Origin: CAWEBF01 sp963807235
GTDB lineage: Bacteria; Acidobacteriota; Vicinamibacteria; Vicinamibacterales; UBA2999
Length of the DNA stretch: 64,000 bases
Direction: 5' to 3'
Assembly (NCBI GenBank): GCA_963807235.1
Contig: CAWEBF010000008.1
Span: 1 to 64,000 of the forward strand
Position numbers and translations under genes: made by a program. Each line of letters opens with the position of its first letter. Positions within the stretch are counted from its first letter, which is position 1. Positions 31,550 through 41,167 of this stretch are shown here, in pieces. The notes below the pieces were generated by a model. The model did not search any database, had not been told where the DNA came from, and saw nothing but the letters and a program-made list of their open reading frames with translations.

Positions 31550-32848
31550 ATGCGCGCCGTCGTCCTCCTGATCCTGTCCGTCCTGCTCGCGCTGGTGCTG
31601 GTCTCCGGCGGCGTGCGGTGGCTGGTCCGCCAATCCGTCACGTCCACGCGCCAGGCCGAGGCCGTGCAGCCGCCACCGCCCGCGCGCTCCTGGGGCTCAT
31701 TCGTGTCGAGCGCCGTCGGCGTGCTGCCCCAAGGCGACGAGCGGCCCCTGATCACGCACGTGGCCGTGGTGGACCTGGACCGCGACGGGCTTGGCGACAT
31801 CATCGTCTGCGACGCGCTGCGGGGAGTGGTCGGCTGGATCCGGCAGGGCCCGCGCGGCGTGTTCACCGAGCAGACGCTCGCCAAGGTCACGGCGCCCGCC
31901 CACGCCGAGCCTCTGGACTTCGACGGGGACGGCGATACTGACCTTCTGATCGGCGCGCTCGGCTTCCTGTTTCCGAACAACAGCCGCGTAGGTTCGGTGC
32001 TGGTGCTCGAGAACGACGGCCGCCAGTCCTTCACCACGCGGACGGTGGCCACGGACATCGCACGCGTGGCCGACGCCCGCGCCTCGGACTTCGACGGCGA
32101 CGGCGACATGGACGTCGCGGTGGCAGGGTTCGGCTACGACGACGGCGAGACCAGCTGGCTTGAAAACCGCGGCGGCTGGCAATTCGAGCAGCATGTGCTG
32201 CAGCGGCTGTCGGGCGCGATCAACGCCGTGCCGTCAGACGTCAACGGTGACAAGCGGCCCGACATCGTCGCCCTGATCAGCCAGGAGTGGGAGGAAATCT
32301 GGGCCTTCGTCAACGACGGCCGCGGCGGCTTCACCTCGCGGATGATCTGGGGCTCCACGAACCCCGACTTCGGCTCGAGCTGGCTGTCGATGGTCGATCT
32401 GGATCGCGACGGCGATGCGGATATCCTCTACGCCAACGGCGATGCCTTCGAGTACGCGCCCCCCAACAGCCGCCCATGGCAGGGCGTGCAGTGGCTCGAG
32501 AACAGGGGTAATTTGAGCTTCGAGCTGCACCGGATGGTGGACCTGCAGGGCGCGACGAGCCCCGAAGCGGTCGATCTCGACGGTGACGGAGATCTCGATG
32601 TGCTGCTCGTGACCGCGAACAACAACTGGGACGATCCCGCGGCCCCCAGCCTGCTCTGGCTCGAAAACGACGGCGCCATGCGGTTCACGCTCCGCGGCAT
32701 CGCCACTTCACCGACGCACCTGCAGACCGTGGCGGCCGGCGATCTCGACGGTGACGGGAAGCCCGATGCCGCCACCGGCGGCATGCACATCAGCCGGCCC
32801 TACGATCGCCTTGGACGCGTGACGGCCTGGTCGACCCGCCAGCCGTGA
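31550..32848 (+). CDS. FG-GAP/VCBS repeat protein, membrane-anchored or secreted
   Basis: Intact, 432 residues. N-terminal hydrophobic helix VVLLILSVLLALVLVSG, then at least seven calcium-binding-like blades: DLDRDGLGDIIVCD, DFDGDGDTDLLIGA, DFDGDGDMDVAVAGFG, DVNGDKRPDIVALI, DLDRDGDADILYAN, DLDGDGDLDVLLVT and DLDGDGKPDAATGG. This repeat pattern folds as a beta-propeller of the integrin-alpha type. The protein is extracytoplasmic; its partner is unknown. It follows the DUF1592-DUF1552-ankyrin block by 42 bases and precedes a TPR protein, an arrangement seen again at 37.6-41.2 kb. Confidence 0.85.
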   Translation: MRAVVLLILSVLLALVLVSGGVRWLVRQSVTSTRQAEAVQPPPPARSWGSFVSSAVGVLPQGDERPLITHVAVVDLDRDGLGDIIVCDALRGVVGWIRQGPRGVFTEQTLAKVTAPAHAEPLDFDGDGDTDLLIGALGFLFPNNSRVGSVLVLENDGRQSFTTRTVATDIARVADARASDFDGDGDMDVAVAGFGYDDGETSWLENRGGWQFEQHVLQRLSGAINAVPSDVNGDKRPDIVALISQEWEEIWAFVNDGRGGFTSRMIWGSTNPDFGSSWLSMVDLDRDGDADILYANGDAFEYAPPNSRPWQGVQWLENRGNLSFELHRMVDLQGATSPEAVDLDGDGDLDVLLVTANNNWDDPAAPSLLWLENDGAMRFTLRGIATSPTHLQTVAAGDLDGDGKPDAATGGMHISRPYDRLGRVTAWSTRQP

Positions 32849-32872
32849 GGACTAGCGAGGCTGCGCAGATCC

Positions 32873-34237
32873 TTGCCGTTCAAGACGTCTAGCTGGATCG
32901 CGGGCGGCGTGGCGGTGGTGATGCTGGGCGGCGCGCTCAGCGGCTGGGTGACCTGGCGACGACTGTCGGCGCTCGAGCGCCTGCCGGCGCCGCCCCCGGC
33001 AGCCCAGGTCACGCCGGCCGTCGCGGCGCACGTCGGGACGGCCTACGCGGCAGCACAGGACAGCCCGCGCGCCATCGACGCGGTGGGTCCGTTGTGCCTG
33101 GCCTACCACGCCGACATGCTGTTCCCCCTGGCCGATCGCTGCTACGAACTTGCCACCGAGCTGGCGCCCGGCGATTGGCGCTGGTCCTATTACCGGGCGC
33201 TGGTCGAGGCCGATTGGGGCGGCAGCCCTGCGCTGGTGCCGCGGCTGCGGCGCGTCGTCGAACAGGAGCCGAAACTCGCCCCGGCGTGGCTGCGTCTCGG
33301 CGACGCGGAGTTCAAGGCCGGCCGCTACGACGCCGCGGCCGACGCGTGGCGGCGCGCCCGCGACCTGCCCGAGCCCGCGCCAGGATCAGAAAGCCCTCCG
33401 CATCGCGTCGAGGTGCCGCTGAAAGCGTACGCGTCGCTGGGGCTGGCACGCGTGGCCCTCGTGAAAGGCGACCCAACCGCCGCACTGACCCTGCTGGAGC
33501 CGCTGGTGGGGGAGTGGCCCCGCTTCAGCCCGGCGCTGCGGCTGCTGGCCGAAGGCCTTCGTTCAACTGGGAAAGCAGCCGAGGCAGACGCGGCGCTGGC
33601 ACGTGCCGGCCGTCTGCCGCCCTTTGCGCCGTACGCCGAGCCAGCCGTGAACGCGCTGGCGCGCGAATCCCGCAACGCCACACTGCTCCTGCGCGTCGCC
33701 TCGGAGGCTGACCTGGCGGTGAACCAGGAGTGGAGCGAGCACCTGACGCGCCGGGCGCTCGGGTTCGAGCCCGACAACCCCGAAGCCATCGCCAAGATGG
33801 CGCGCCTGCACCGCGCGGCGGGGCGCAACGAGGAGGCGCTGGCGCTCTTCGAGCGCTATCACCGCATGGTGCCCGGCGACTTCCAGGTGCTTGCGCAAAT
33901 CGCCACGACCCTCAGTGCGCTCGGGCGCTTCGAAGAAGCGGAGGGCTACTTCGCGCAGGCCCTGCGCGGCGTGGACGATGCGATCACGCACTTCAACCTC
34001 GGCTTGCTGATGGCCCGGACGGGCCGCCTGGACGAGGCGATCGCGGCCTACGGGCGCGCGCTCGAGCGCGAGCCCACGCTGAGCGACGCCCGCACCAATC
34101 TGGCCACGGTTTTCGCGCGCCAAGGGCGTCTGGACCGCGCCGTCCAGGAACTGGAGCGCGTCCTGTCCTACGACCCCGCCAATACGCTGGCCCGCACGAA
34201 CCTGCAAGTGGTCCGGAACATTCGGGCCGGCCGCTAG
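32873..34237 (+). CDS. TPR-repeat protein, membrane-anchored
   Basis: Intact, 454 residues, starting at TTG 32873, the only start that includes the N-terminal membrane helix IAGGVAVVMLGGALSGWVTW. TPR units are clear in the second half (EAIAKMARLHRAAGRNEEALALFERYHR, ATTLSALGRFEEAEGYFAQALRG, FNLGLLMARTGRLDEAIAAYGRALERE, NLATVFARQGRLDRAVQELERVL). TPR domains are protein-binding scaffolds. A fragment of the dispersed repeat (CTAGCGAGGCTGCGCAG, 32852-32868) lies just before the start. Likely the last gene of the run beginning at 26088. Confidence 0.8.
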   Translation: MPFKTSSWIAGGVAVVMLGGALSGWVTWRRLSALERLPAPPPAAQVTPAVAAHVGTAYAAAQDSPRAIDAVGPLCLAYHADMLFPLADRCYELATELAPGDWRWSYYRALVEADWGGSPALVPRLRRVVEQEPKLAPAWLRLGDAEFKAGRYDAAADAWRRARDLPEPAPGSESPPHRVEVPLKAYASLGLARVALVKGDPTAALTLLEPLVGEWPRFSPALRLLAEGLRSTGKAAEADAALARAGRLPPFAPYAEPAVNALARESRNATLLLRVASEADLAVNQEWSEHLTRRALGFEPDNPEAIAKMARLHRAAGRNEEALALFERYHRMVPGDFQVLAQIATTLSALGRFEEAEGYFAQALRGVDDAITHFNLGLLMARTGRLDEAIAAYGRALEREPTLSDARTNLATVFARQGRLDRAVQELERVLSYDPANTLARTNLQVVRNIRAGR

Positions 34238-34269
34238 CGCGTCTAATCTATTCACGTCATACCGTTTGC

Positions 34270-34324
34270 TTGACAGGACGACTCAGGCAGCGTATACCTC
34301 ACCACGCACGAGAAATATTTTTCG
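34270..34324 (+). promoter_or_regulatory. Sigma-70-like promoter with palindrome
   Basis: TTGACA 34270-34275 (inside TGCTTGACAGG, shared with 17293), exact 17-base spacer, TATACC 34293-34298. The near-palindrome CGAGAAATATTTTTCG (34309-34324) lies at the expected transcription start. The receptor begins at 34416 after GGAGG, giving a leader of about 110 bases. Confidence 0.65.
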
Positions 34325-34415
34325 TACTGCGAAATTCAGCGCCTTGCCCAGCGCGGCTGTGGGGACGTGTCGGCTCGGCAATTTGATGGAAGTGGCGGAG
34401 AGGTAGGAGGCGCAA

Positions 34416-37400
34416 ATGCGAGGTTGGGTCGGAGTCCTGGCCGTTCTCGTCGCGGTCCTGGTGCCGTCAGTGGCGCGTGCGCAGGATGGCACGTTGGCCG
34501 GCGTGGTGCGCGACGCATCGGGCGCCGTGCTCCCCGGTGTCACTGTCGAAGCATCGAGTCCGGTGCTCATCGAAAAGGTCCGGTCGGCCGTCACCGACGG
34601 CACCGGCCAGTACAGCATCGTGGCGCTGCCCCCGGGCGCTTACACGCTGACATTCACACTCCCCGGCTTCAGCGTTGTCCGAACGGAGGGCATCCAGTTG
34701 AACGCCGCCATCACCGCGACGATTAACGCTGAGCTGCGCGTCGGCGGGCTCGAGGAAACGGTGACAGTCACCGGCGAGTCGCCCATCGTGGACATCCGCA
34801 GCGCGAGCCGTCGACAGGTGCTCGACGGCGACGTGCTTCAGACGTTGCCGACGTCGCGGGCCTACAACGATGTGCTGCAGCTCGCCCCTGGCGTGGTGGC
34901 AGGCAACGGCCAGGCCCAGCTGCGGCCGGGCATGCTGCTGTTCACGGCGCACGGTGGCAACACGCAGGACGGGCGCCTGACCGTGGACGGCATCAACACC
35001 GGCGCGTCGCGTGGCGGCGCGGGGGTGTCCGGCTACATCCCCGACATGCAGAACGCCCAGGAAGTGACGTTTACCATTTCCGGCAACCTTGGCGAGGCCG
35101 AAACCGGCGGCCCGCAGATGCAGATCATCCCCAAGGCCGGCGGCAACACCTTCAGCGGCTCCGCGCTGTTCTCCGGCTTCAACGAGAACATGCAGGGCAA
35201 CAATTACGACGAAAAGCAGCTGAGCGTGCTCGGCCGATACGCGCCGGCCCTGCTGACGAGCGACGGTCAGGTGTCGGTCGGTGGGCCGATTCTCCGCGAC
35301 CGCATGTGGTTCTTCGGCAACTACCGCAGAGTGGATGCCGCCGATGCGCAACCCGGCATTTTCGCGAACAGGTTTGCGGGCGACGCGACCAAGTGGACCT
35401 ACGAGCCGAATCTGTCGCTCCAGGGCCGGCTTGAGAACCACCGGAGGATCTACTCGCTGCGTCTGACGACGCAGCTCACGCCCAAGAACAAGCTGATGGT
35501 GTTCTGGGACGAGCAGCCCAACTGCGTCGGCGCCGGCTGGACCGATGACGATCATTGCAACTCGCAGAAGGAGGGATGGGTCTACGGCGGCAGCCAGGTG
35601 AACGGCTTCTTCGGTCCCGGACCCAACTCGCCCGAGACTGGCGACTTTTCCAGCAATCACCAGAAGATTCAGCAGGTGAAGTACACCGGAACCGCCACCA
35701 GCAAGCTGCTGCTCGAAGCCGGCTTCGGCACCTACATCTCGCAGTGGGGCTACACGGAGCGGCCGGGGAACCCGACCACGAACCTGATTCGCGCGCAGGA
35801 GCAGACGGCCCAGATCTTCGACCCCAACGGCAACCGCGTGAACGCCGCGTGCGCGGGTTGTGTGACCGTGGCCGGCGGCCTGAAATACCGCTCGTCGAAC
35901 TGGCCCACAGGTTACATCTTCGCGCACACGTGGAGCGCATCCGCCAGCTACGTGACTGGTGCCCACAACATGAAGTTCGGGTACCAGGGCGCGTTCCACC
36001 GCGACGACGACAACCTGTTCGACATCATCACCAACAGCCAGCGGATGCAGTATCGCTTCGGCGCCGGCGTCAACCCCCTCACCGGCCAGACGCAAGGTTA
36101 CGGCGTGGCCAACCAGGTGACGTTCCAGGCGGGACCGTGGACGCGCAAGGTGCGAACCGGATACGGGGCCTTCTTCGCCCAGGACCAGTGGACGATGGGC
36201 CGGATGACCATCCAGGGGGCGATTCGCTTCGATCAGGCTTACAGCCGGTTCCCTGAACAGATCATCCCGCAGGACGTCTTGTGGCCCACGACGTTCACCA
36301 TTCCCGAGGCCAAGGGGGTCGACTCCTACCTCGACCTGAGCCCACGCGTCGGCTTCGCCTACGACCTCTTCGGCAACGGCAAAACGTCGTTCAAGGCCAA
36401 CGTTGGCCGCTACCTCCATCCCGCCTCGAACGCGGGCCGGTTCGACGCGGCCAATCCGGCGGCGCGCGTTGTAACGCTCGCTAGTCGTCCGTGGACGGAC
36501 GGCAACGGCAACTACCGCGTGGACTGCGACATCTCTGAACGCAACCGTTCAAGACAACCGCGCGGCTGGCGGCGACCTGTGCGGCCAGGGTGACCCGAAC
36601 TACGGCCGTAACCGCCCGACGACCACACTCGACGCATCGGTGCTGGAAGGGTGGAAGGCCCGGCCGTACGACTGGCAGTTCGGCGTGTCGGTGCAGCACG
36701 AGATCATCCCGCGCGTGTCGGCCGAGGTCGGGTACTACCGCCGGTGGTGGCCGATCTACGACGGCGCCGACGCGACGGACAATATCGCCATCAGCGCCGC
36801 GGAGTACGGCCAGTTCAGCGTGACGGCTCCGGTCGATCCGCGCCTGCCCGACGGCGGCGGCTACCGTGTGGACAACCTGTACAACGCGACGGCCGCCGCG
36901 GCCGCGCGTCCTTCCGAGAACATCCGCTACGCGAACAACGAGTTCGGCGACTACAAGCGCTACTGGGACGGCTTCGACATCACGTTCCAGGCGCGTTTGG
37001 TCAACGGCCTGAACATCCAGGGCGGCACCAGCACCGGGCGGTTGTTCGAGGACTTCTGCGAAACCAGGGCCGCGGTGCCGGAGTTCCAGGCGGCGCCGTC
37101 GAGCCTGACCAACCCGTACTGCCGCCAGGTCGAGCCGTTGATGACCACCTACAAGGCCAACGCCAGCTACCTCGTGCCGAAGATTGATGTGCAGGTCAGC
37201 GGTACGTTCAGCAGCCGGCCCGGGGCGGTGCTCCAGGCGCAGGTGATCTACCAGCCGAACGATCCAACCATTGTGGCGACGTTGGGCCGTCCGCTCGCCG
37301 CCGTCGCCAACGCCACCGTGAACCTGATCCCGCTCAATACGATGTACGGGGACCGGATCGATCAGGTGGACATGCGCATCGGCAAGCTGCTCCGTTTCGG

Positions 37401-37554
37401 GCGGACGCGGTCCAACCTGAGCCTCGACATCGTGAACCTGTTCAACTCGAACGACAATCTGGGCTACGGCACGCTGTTCAATGCGACGTGGCCGGCGCCC
37501 ACCGCCGTGCTGCTGCCGCGGATCTTCCGCATCAACGTAGGCGTCGACTTCTAG
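34416..37554 (+). CDS. TonB-dependent receptor with CarboxypepD_reg domain (one frameshift)
   Basis: ATG 34416 with TAGGAGG upstream. Signal peptide VLAVLVAVLVPSVARAQ; regulatory domain LAGVVRDASGAVLPGVTVEASSPVLIEKVRS; plug TGESPIVDIRS and GRLTVDGINTGASRGGAGVSGY; barrel ending FRINVGVDF. A single shift near 36530 joins the frame of 34416 to that of about 36540-37554. About 1,045 residues. Controlled by the promoter at 34270 and ended by the hairpin at 37563. The substrate is unknown. Confidence 0.85.
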
Positions 37555-37562
37555 CCCTCGCG

Positions 37563-37592
37563 GGGAGCCAGTCACTTCAGTGGCTGGCTCCC
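37563..37592 (+). terminator. Hairpin terminator
   Basis: Stem GGGAGCCAGTCAC (37563-37575) pairing with GTGGCTGGCTCCC (37580-37592), 13 base pairs with one G-T, loop TTCA, nine bases after the receptor stop. The T-tract is weak (TTCGTCT), so termination may be partial. Confidence 0.6.
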
Positions 37593-37600
37593 TTCGTCTC

Positions 37601-37707
37601 CCGGCTTCCGGCTTCCGCCTGGCCCAACCCAAGGCCGCCTAGAATGGCGCCAGTGGTGCCACGACTTCACTTCAGGCTCCAGGCTCCAGGCTCCAGGCCC
37701 CAGGCCG
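37601..37707. repeat. Two heptamer arrays (CCGGCTT and CAGGCTC types)
   Basis: CCGGCTT, CCGGCTT, CCGCCTG at 37601-37621, then CAGGCTC x3, CAGGCCC, CAGGCCG at 37673-37707, all in 7-base register. The second array lies inside the first codons of the TPR gene starting at 37644. Confidence 0.85.
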
Positions 37708-39338
37708 GCTGGATTGTAGTCGTGTGCCTTGCGTTGGGTCAGCCCGCCAACGCGAGTGCGCAGGCGAAGGACGCGTTCGTCGAGGGACTGGTCGCGTTCT
37801 CGCAGGCCGCGGCCGGAACCTTCGGCACCGAAGGCTCCGCGCTCAAGGACGCGCTCGACAGAATGAACGACGGCCTGGCTCGGTGGGATGCCGCCGTGTC
37901 GCGCGTGGAGACAGGCTTTGCCGGCGCGATCAAGTCGGCCGCCCCGCGCGAAGCGGCCCAGATGCGCGCCACGTTGGGCGCGACCTATCTCGAGCGCGGA
38001 CGCGTCGCCGACGCGTTGCCGCACCTCGATGCGGCGGCGTCGCTGGATGCGGCCTCGGTGCAGATCCTGCGTGGGCTCGGCCACGCGCGCGCGGGGCAGG
38101 AAGCGGCGGCGGCAGCTGCCTTTCAGCGTGCGCTGGTGCTCGAGCCGGCGTCGGCCAGCGCGGCGATGTTCTTCATCGGCGCCACCCGTGGGGCCGGGCC
38201 ATCGAAGGAGCGCGAACTGGCCATGGTGGCGCTGCTCGACAGCGTCTCGGGCCTCGTCGCGGGAACCGGCGCGCCTGCGATTGCCGTCCTGCCGCTCGAT
38301 CTTCTGGACGACGCCTCCGTTGACGAGCCGTTCTATCCAATCAGTGCATACGCCCGCGGTCTCGCGCTGCTGCGCGAGGGGAAGCACGCCGAAGCGCTGG
38401 CCAGCTTCCGTGCCGCGGTGGACGCCGACCCGCTCGTGACCGATGCGGCGCTGTCGTCGTCGGAGGCGCGCGCGGCGGCGGACGCCCTTCGGGGCCAGGA
38501 CGCCAGGCGTGCCGTGCAGTTGTTCCTGTCGGTGCCGGGGCGGGAGGCTTCGTCCGAGATCCAGCGGCTGCTTGGCGTCGCCTACTGGACGCTCGAGGAC
38601 CACGCCCGCGGCGCCGAGCACCTGCGCGCGGCCCAGCGCCTGAACCCGCGCAACGAGCGCGCGCGGCTCGCCCTGGCCGACGTGCTGGTGGCCGCTCGAG
38701 ATCCCGGCGCGGCGCGGGACGTGCTGCTACAGACGATCGCGGCGTTTCCCTTGTCTGGTCCGGCGCAGTGGCGGCTCGGCCGCCTGAGCGAGGATCAAGG
38801 GGACCAGGTGCGCGCGCTCCAGGCGTACGAGGCCGCATCGCGGCTGACGCCTTTCGCGGGGGCATCCCTCGTGTACGCGGCGATCGGCCGCATGCAGCAC
38901 AACAAGCTGGACCTGGACGCGGCGGCCATGGCCTACCAACGGCGGGTGAGCCTGACACCTCTCGCACGAGACGCCCATCTCGATCTCGCCACGGTGTATC
39001 GCTCCCAGGACAGGCTCGACGACGCGCTGGCCGAGTTCCTGGTCGCGGCGCTGCTGGATCCGAAGAGCGCCCGCGCCTTCGCCGCGCTCGGGCAGCTGCA
39101 CGCGGAGATGGGGGATGACGGCGAGGCGCTGGCAATGCTGCAGCGGGCGATCGCCCTCGACGACACGCTGCTGGAGGCCCGCTACGCCGTCAGCCGGGTG
39201 CTGTTGCGGCTGGGCCGGACCGACGATGCGCGCGCGGAGATGTTGACGTTCGAGCGATTGCAGCGCGAGGCGATGGAGGCCGAGCGCCGTCGGTTCGAGG
39301 ACAACGCGCGGGCGATAGAGGAGGCGCTGAGGAAATGA
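37644..39338 (+). CDS. Secreted TPR-repeat protein
   Basis: From ATG 37644 about 564 residues; the same frame is open further upstream, but this is the first start giving a plausible signal peptide (WIVVVCLALGQPANASAQ). Codons 10-22 are made by a heptamer array (FRLQAPGSRPQAGW). TPR repeats cover the mature part (TLGATYLERGRVADALPHLDAAAS, GLGHARAGQEAAAAAAFQRAL, YARGLALLREGKHAEALASFRAAV, YAAIGRMQHNKLDLDAAAMAYQRRV, DLATVYRSQDRLDDALAEFLVAAL). The stop overlaps the start of the CRTAC1 gene (ATGA), so the two are coupled and probably act together outside the cytoplasm. Confidence 0.75.
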   Translation: MAPVVPRLHFRLQAPGSRPQAGWIVVVCLALGQPANASAQAKDAFVEGLVAFSQAAAGTFGTEGSALKDALDRMNDGLARWDAAVSRVETGFAGAIKSAAPREAAQMRATLGATYLERGRVADALPHLDAAASLDAASVQILRGLGHARAGQEAAAAAAFQRALVLEPASASAAMFFIGATRGAGPSKERELAMVALLDSVSGLVAGTGAPAIAVLPLDLLDDASVDEPFYPISAYARGLALLREGKHAEALASFRAAVDADPLVTDAALSSSEARAAADALRGQDARRAVQLFLSVPGREASSEIQRLLGVAYWTLEDHARGAEHLRAAQRLNPRNERARLALADVLVAARDPGAARDVLLQTIAAFPLSGPAQWRLGRLSEDQGDQVRALQAYEAASRLTPFAGASLVYAAIGRMQHNKLDLDAAAMAYQRRVSLTPLARDAHLDLATVYRSQDRLDDALAEFLVAALLDPKSARAFAALGQLHAEMGDDGEALAMLQRAIALDDTLLEARYAVSRVLLRLGRTDDARAEMLTFERLQREAMEAERRRFEDNARAIEEALRK

Positions 39339-41167
39339 GACCGAGGGCTCCAGGCCCCAGGCTCCAGGCCCCAGGCTCCCGGCTGGTGGCCTGCGTGGTG
39401 CTGGCGTGCGTGGCCGGCATGTCCGTGCCGCGTGCCCAGGTCCCGCGCCCCGCGACTCCCGCCGCGCTCGCGCCCCTCGCGTTCCAGGACGTGGCCAAGG
39501 CCGCCGGTCTCGCCGTGCCGCACGTCAACGGAGCCAGCCCCGACAAGTTCCTCGTCGAGACCATGGGCTCGGGCGCGGTCTTCTTCGACTACGACGCGGA
39601 CGGTTGGGTCGATCTGTTCCTGGTGGACGGAGGATCGCTGGCCGATGCCGCGGTGGCGGCACGCGCGCGCCCTCGGCTCTTCCGCAACGTTGGCGCCGGA
39701 AAGTTTGCCGACGTGACCGCGGCGTCTGGCATCGCATCGCGGGAGTACGGCCAGGGTGCATGCGCCGGCGACGTGGACAACGACGGGCGGATGGACCTCT
39801 ATGTCACCAACTACGGCCCCAACCAGCTGTATCGCAACATGGGAAACGGAGCATTCGCTGACGTGACCGGTGCTGCCAGGGTGGCAGCCGGCGGCTGGAG
39901 CACCAGTTGCGCGTTTGTCGACGTGGACAAGGACAGCGACCTGGATCTGTTCGTGGCCAACTACCTCGACGCGCCGAAGACGAACAACCGCTTCTGTGGC
40001 GATCCCCAGCGCCGCATCCGCGTGTACTGCCACCCGCTCAACTACAAGGGGCTGGCCAGCGTGCTGTACCGCAACGACGGCGCGGCGCCCGACGGACGCC
40101 GGGTCGTATTCACCGACATCAGCGCGAGCGCCGGCGTCGCCCCGCACGTCGGCAACGGGCTCGGTGTGGCCGTGGGCGACTACGACGACGACGGCTGGCC
40201 CGATGTGTTCGTGGCCAACGACGGAGTGCCGAACTTCCTGTTTCACAACGAGGGCAACGGCCGCTTCACCGAAGTGGGCCTGCTGGCGGGTGTGTCTGTG
40301 GCGCGGGACGGCAAGCCCAGGGCCGGCATGGGCACCGAGTTCGCCGACTACAACGGAGACGGCCGTCTGGACCTGGTGGTCACGAACCACGAGTTCGAGA
40401 CCCACAGCCTGTTCCGCAACGATGGCTCCGGCACGTTCACGGATGCGACGGTCGAGAGCGGCGTGGGGCCGCCCACGCTGCCCTTTGTCGGCTTCGGCGT
40501 GGCGTTCTTCGACCCGGACAACGACGGCCGCCTGGATCTGGCGATCGTGAACGGCCACGTGATCGACAACACGGCCATGTTCCGGCCGGGCTCGAGCCAC
40601 GCTCAGCGCAAGCTCCTGCTGCGCAACACCAACGGGAGACGCTTTCAGGAAGCCGGTCGCGAGTCGGGTCGAGGGTTCGCCGCCGATGGCGTGGGCCGAT
40701 CGCTGATCGCGGCCGACGTGGACAACGATGGCGGCATGGATTTGCTGGTCACCAATAACGGGGCCCTGCCCGAGTTACTGCACAACGGCACCGTGGCACG
40801 CGGCAACGCCGTGATCGTGCGAACGATCGGCACGCGCAGCAATCGCGATGGCATCGGCGCACGGATCACCGTGACCGCCGGCGGCCGAGCCCACGTGCGA
40901 GAGGTGAAGTCCGGGAGCAGCTACCTGGGCCAGGCCGACCTGCGCGCGCATGTCGGTATCGGAGACGCCACGCGGATCGACCGCGTCGAGATCCGTTGGC
41001 TGGGCGGTGAGGTCCAGCGGATCGACACGCCGCCGGTGAACCAGATACTCACGGTGGAGGAAGGCAAGGGCGTGACACAGGCCACGCCGTTTGCCGCCCG
41101 GTCGCCGGGCAACGCGAACGACCGGCGGTCGCCGGGCAACGCGAACGACCGGCGTTCACCGCGCTGA
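39335..41167 (+). CDS. CRTAC1-like secreted protein (FG-GAP repeats, ASPIC/UnbV domain)
   Basis: 610 residues. Residues 4-17 (RAPGPRLQAPGSRL) are encoded by a heptamer array, followed by a signal peptide LVACVVLACVAGMSVPRAQ. The body has FG-GAP blades (FFDYDADGWVDLFLVDGG, AGDVDNDGRMDLYVTNYG, VDVDKDSDLDLFVANY, VGDYDDDGWPDVFVANDG, FADYNGDGRLDLVVTNHE, FFDPDNDGRLDLAIVNGH, AADVDNDGGMDLLVTNNG) and ends in an ASPIC/UnbV domain (ITVTAGGRAHVREVKSGSSYLGQ, RIDRVEIRWLGGEVQRI). The C-terminus carries a nine-residue tandem repeat RSPGNANDR. The family is extracellular or periplasmic, with unknown activity, and is often coupled to TPR genes. Confidence 0.85.
   Translation: MRPRAPGPRLQAPGSRLVACVVLACVAGMSVPRAQVPRPATPAALAPLAFQDVAKAAGLAVPHVNGASPDKFLVETMGSGAVFFDYDADGWVDLFLVDGGSLADAAVAARARPRLFRNVGAGKFADVTAASGIASREYGQGACAGDVDNDGRMDLYVTNYGPNQLYRNMGNGAFADVTGAARVAAGGWSTSCAFVDVDKDSDLDLFVANYLDAPKTNNRFCGDPQRRIRVYCHPLNYKGLASVLYRNDGAAPDGRRVVFTDISASAGVAPHVGNGLGVAVGDYDDDGWPDVFVANDGVPNFLFHNEGNGRFTEVGLLAGVSVARDGKPRAGMGTEFADYNGDGRLDLVVTNHEFETHSLFRNDGSGTFTDATVESGVGPPTLPFVGFGVAFFDPDNDGRLDLAIVNGHVIDNTAMFRPGSSHAQRKLLLRNTNGRRFQEAGRESGRGFAADGVGRSLIAADVDNDGGMDLLVTNNGALPELLHNGTVARGNAVIVRTIGTRSNRDGIGARITVTAGGRAHVREVKSGSSYLGQADLRAHVGIGDATRIDRVEIRWLGGEVQRIDTPPVNQILTVEEGKGVTQATPFAARSPGNANDRRSPGNANDRRSPR
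39345..39385. repeat. Heptamer array inside a coding start
   Basis: (GA)GGGCTC, CAGGCCC, CAGGCTC, CAGGCCC, CAGGCTC, CCGGCTG in strict 7-base register, wholly inside codons 4-17 of the CRTAC1 gene. Seven is not a multiple of three, so a change of one unit would put the signal peptide out of frame with ATG 39335. Confidence 0.85.
41099..41160 (+). repeat. 27-bp in-frame tandem repeat
   Basis: Two full copies of a 27-base unit beginning GTCGCCGGGCAACGCG at 41101 and 41128, plus a partial third at 41155, encoding RSPGNANDR twice at the C-terminus of the CRTAC1 protein. It overlaps the 3' end of the convergent IclR gene. Confidence 0.8.

Noticed and set aside
28610..31633. Very long open frame (about 1,000 codons) on the minus strand, and similar long antisense frames at 1983-4469, 26449-28536 and 60578-63115
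   Set aside because: They mirror real plus-strand genes with strong family matches and have Arg/His/Val-rich low-complexity translations typical of the opposite strand of GC-rich genes.
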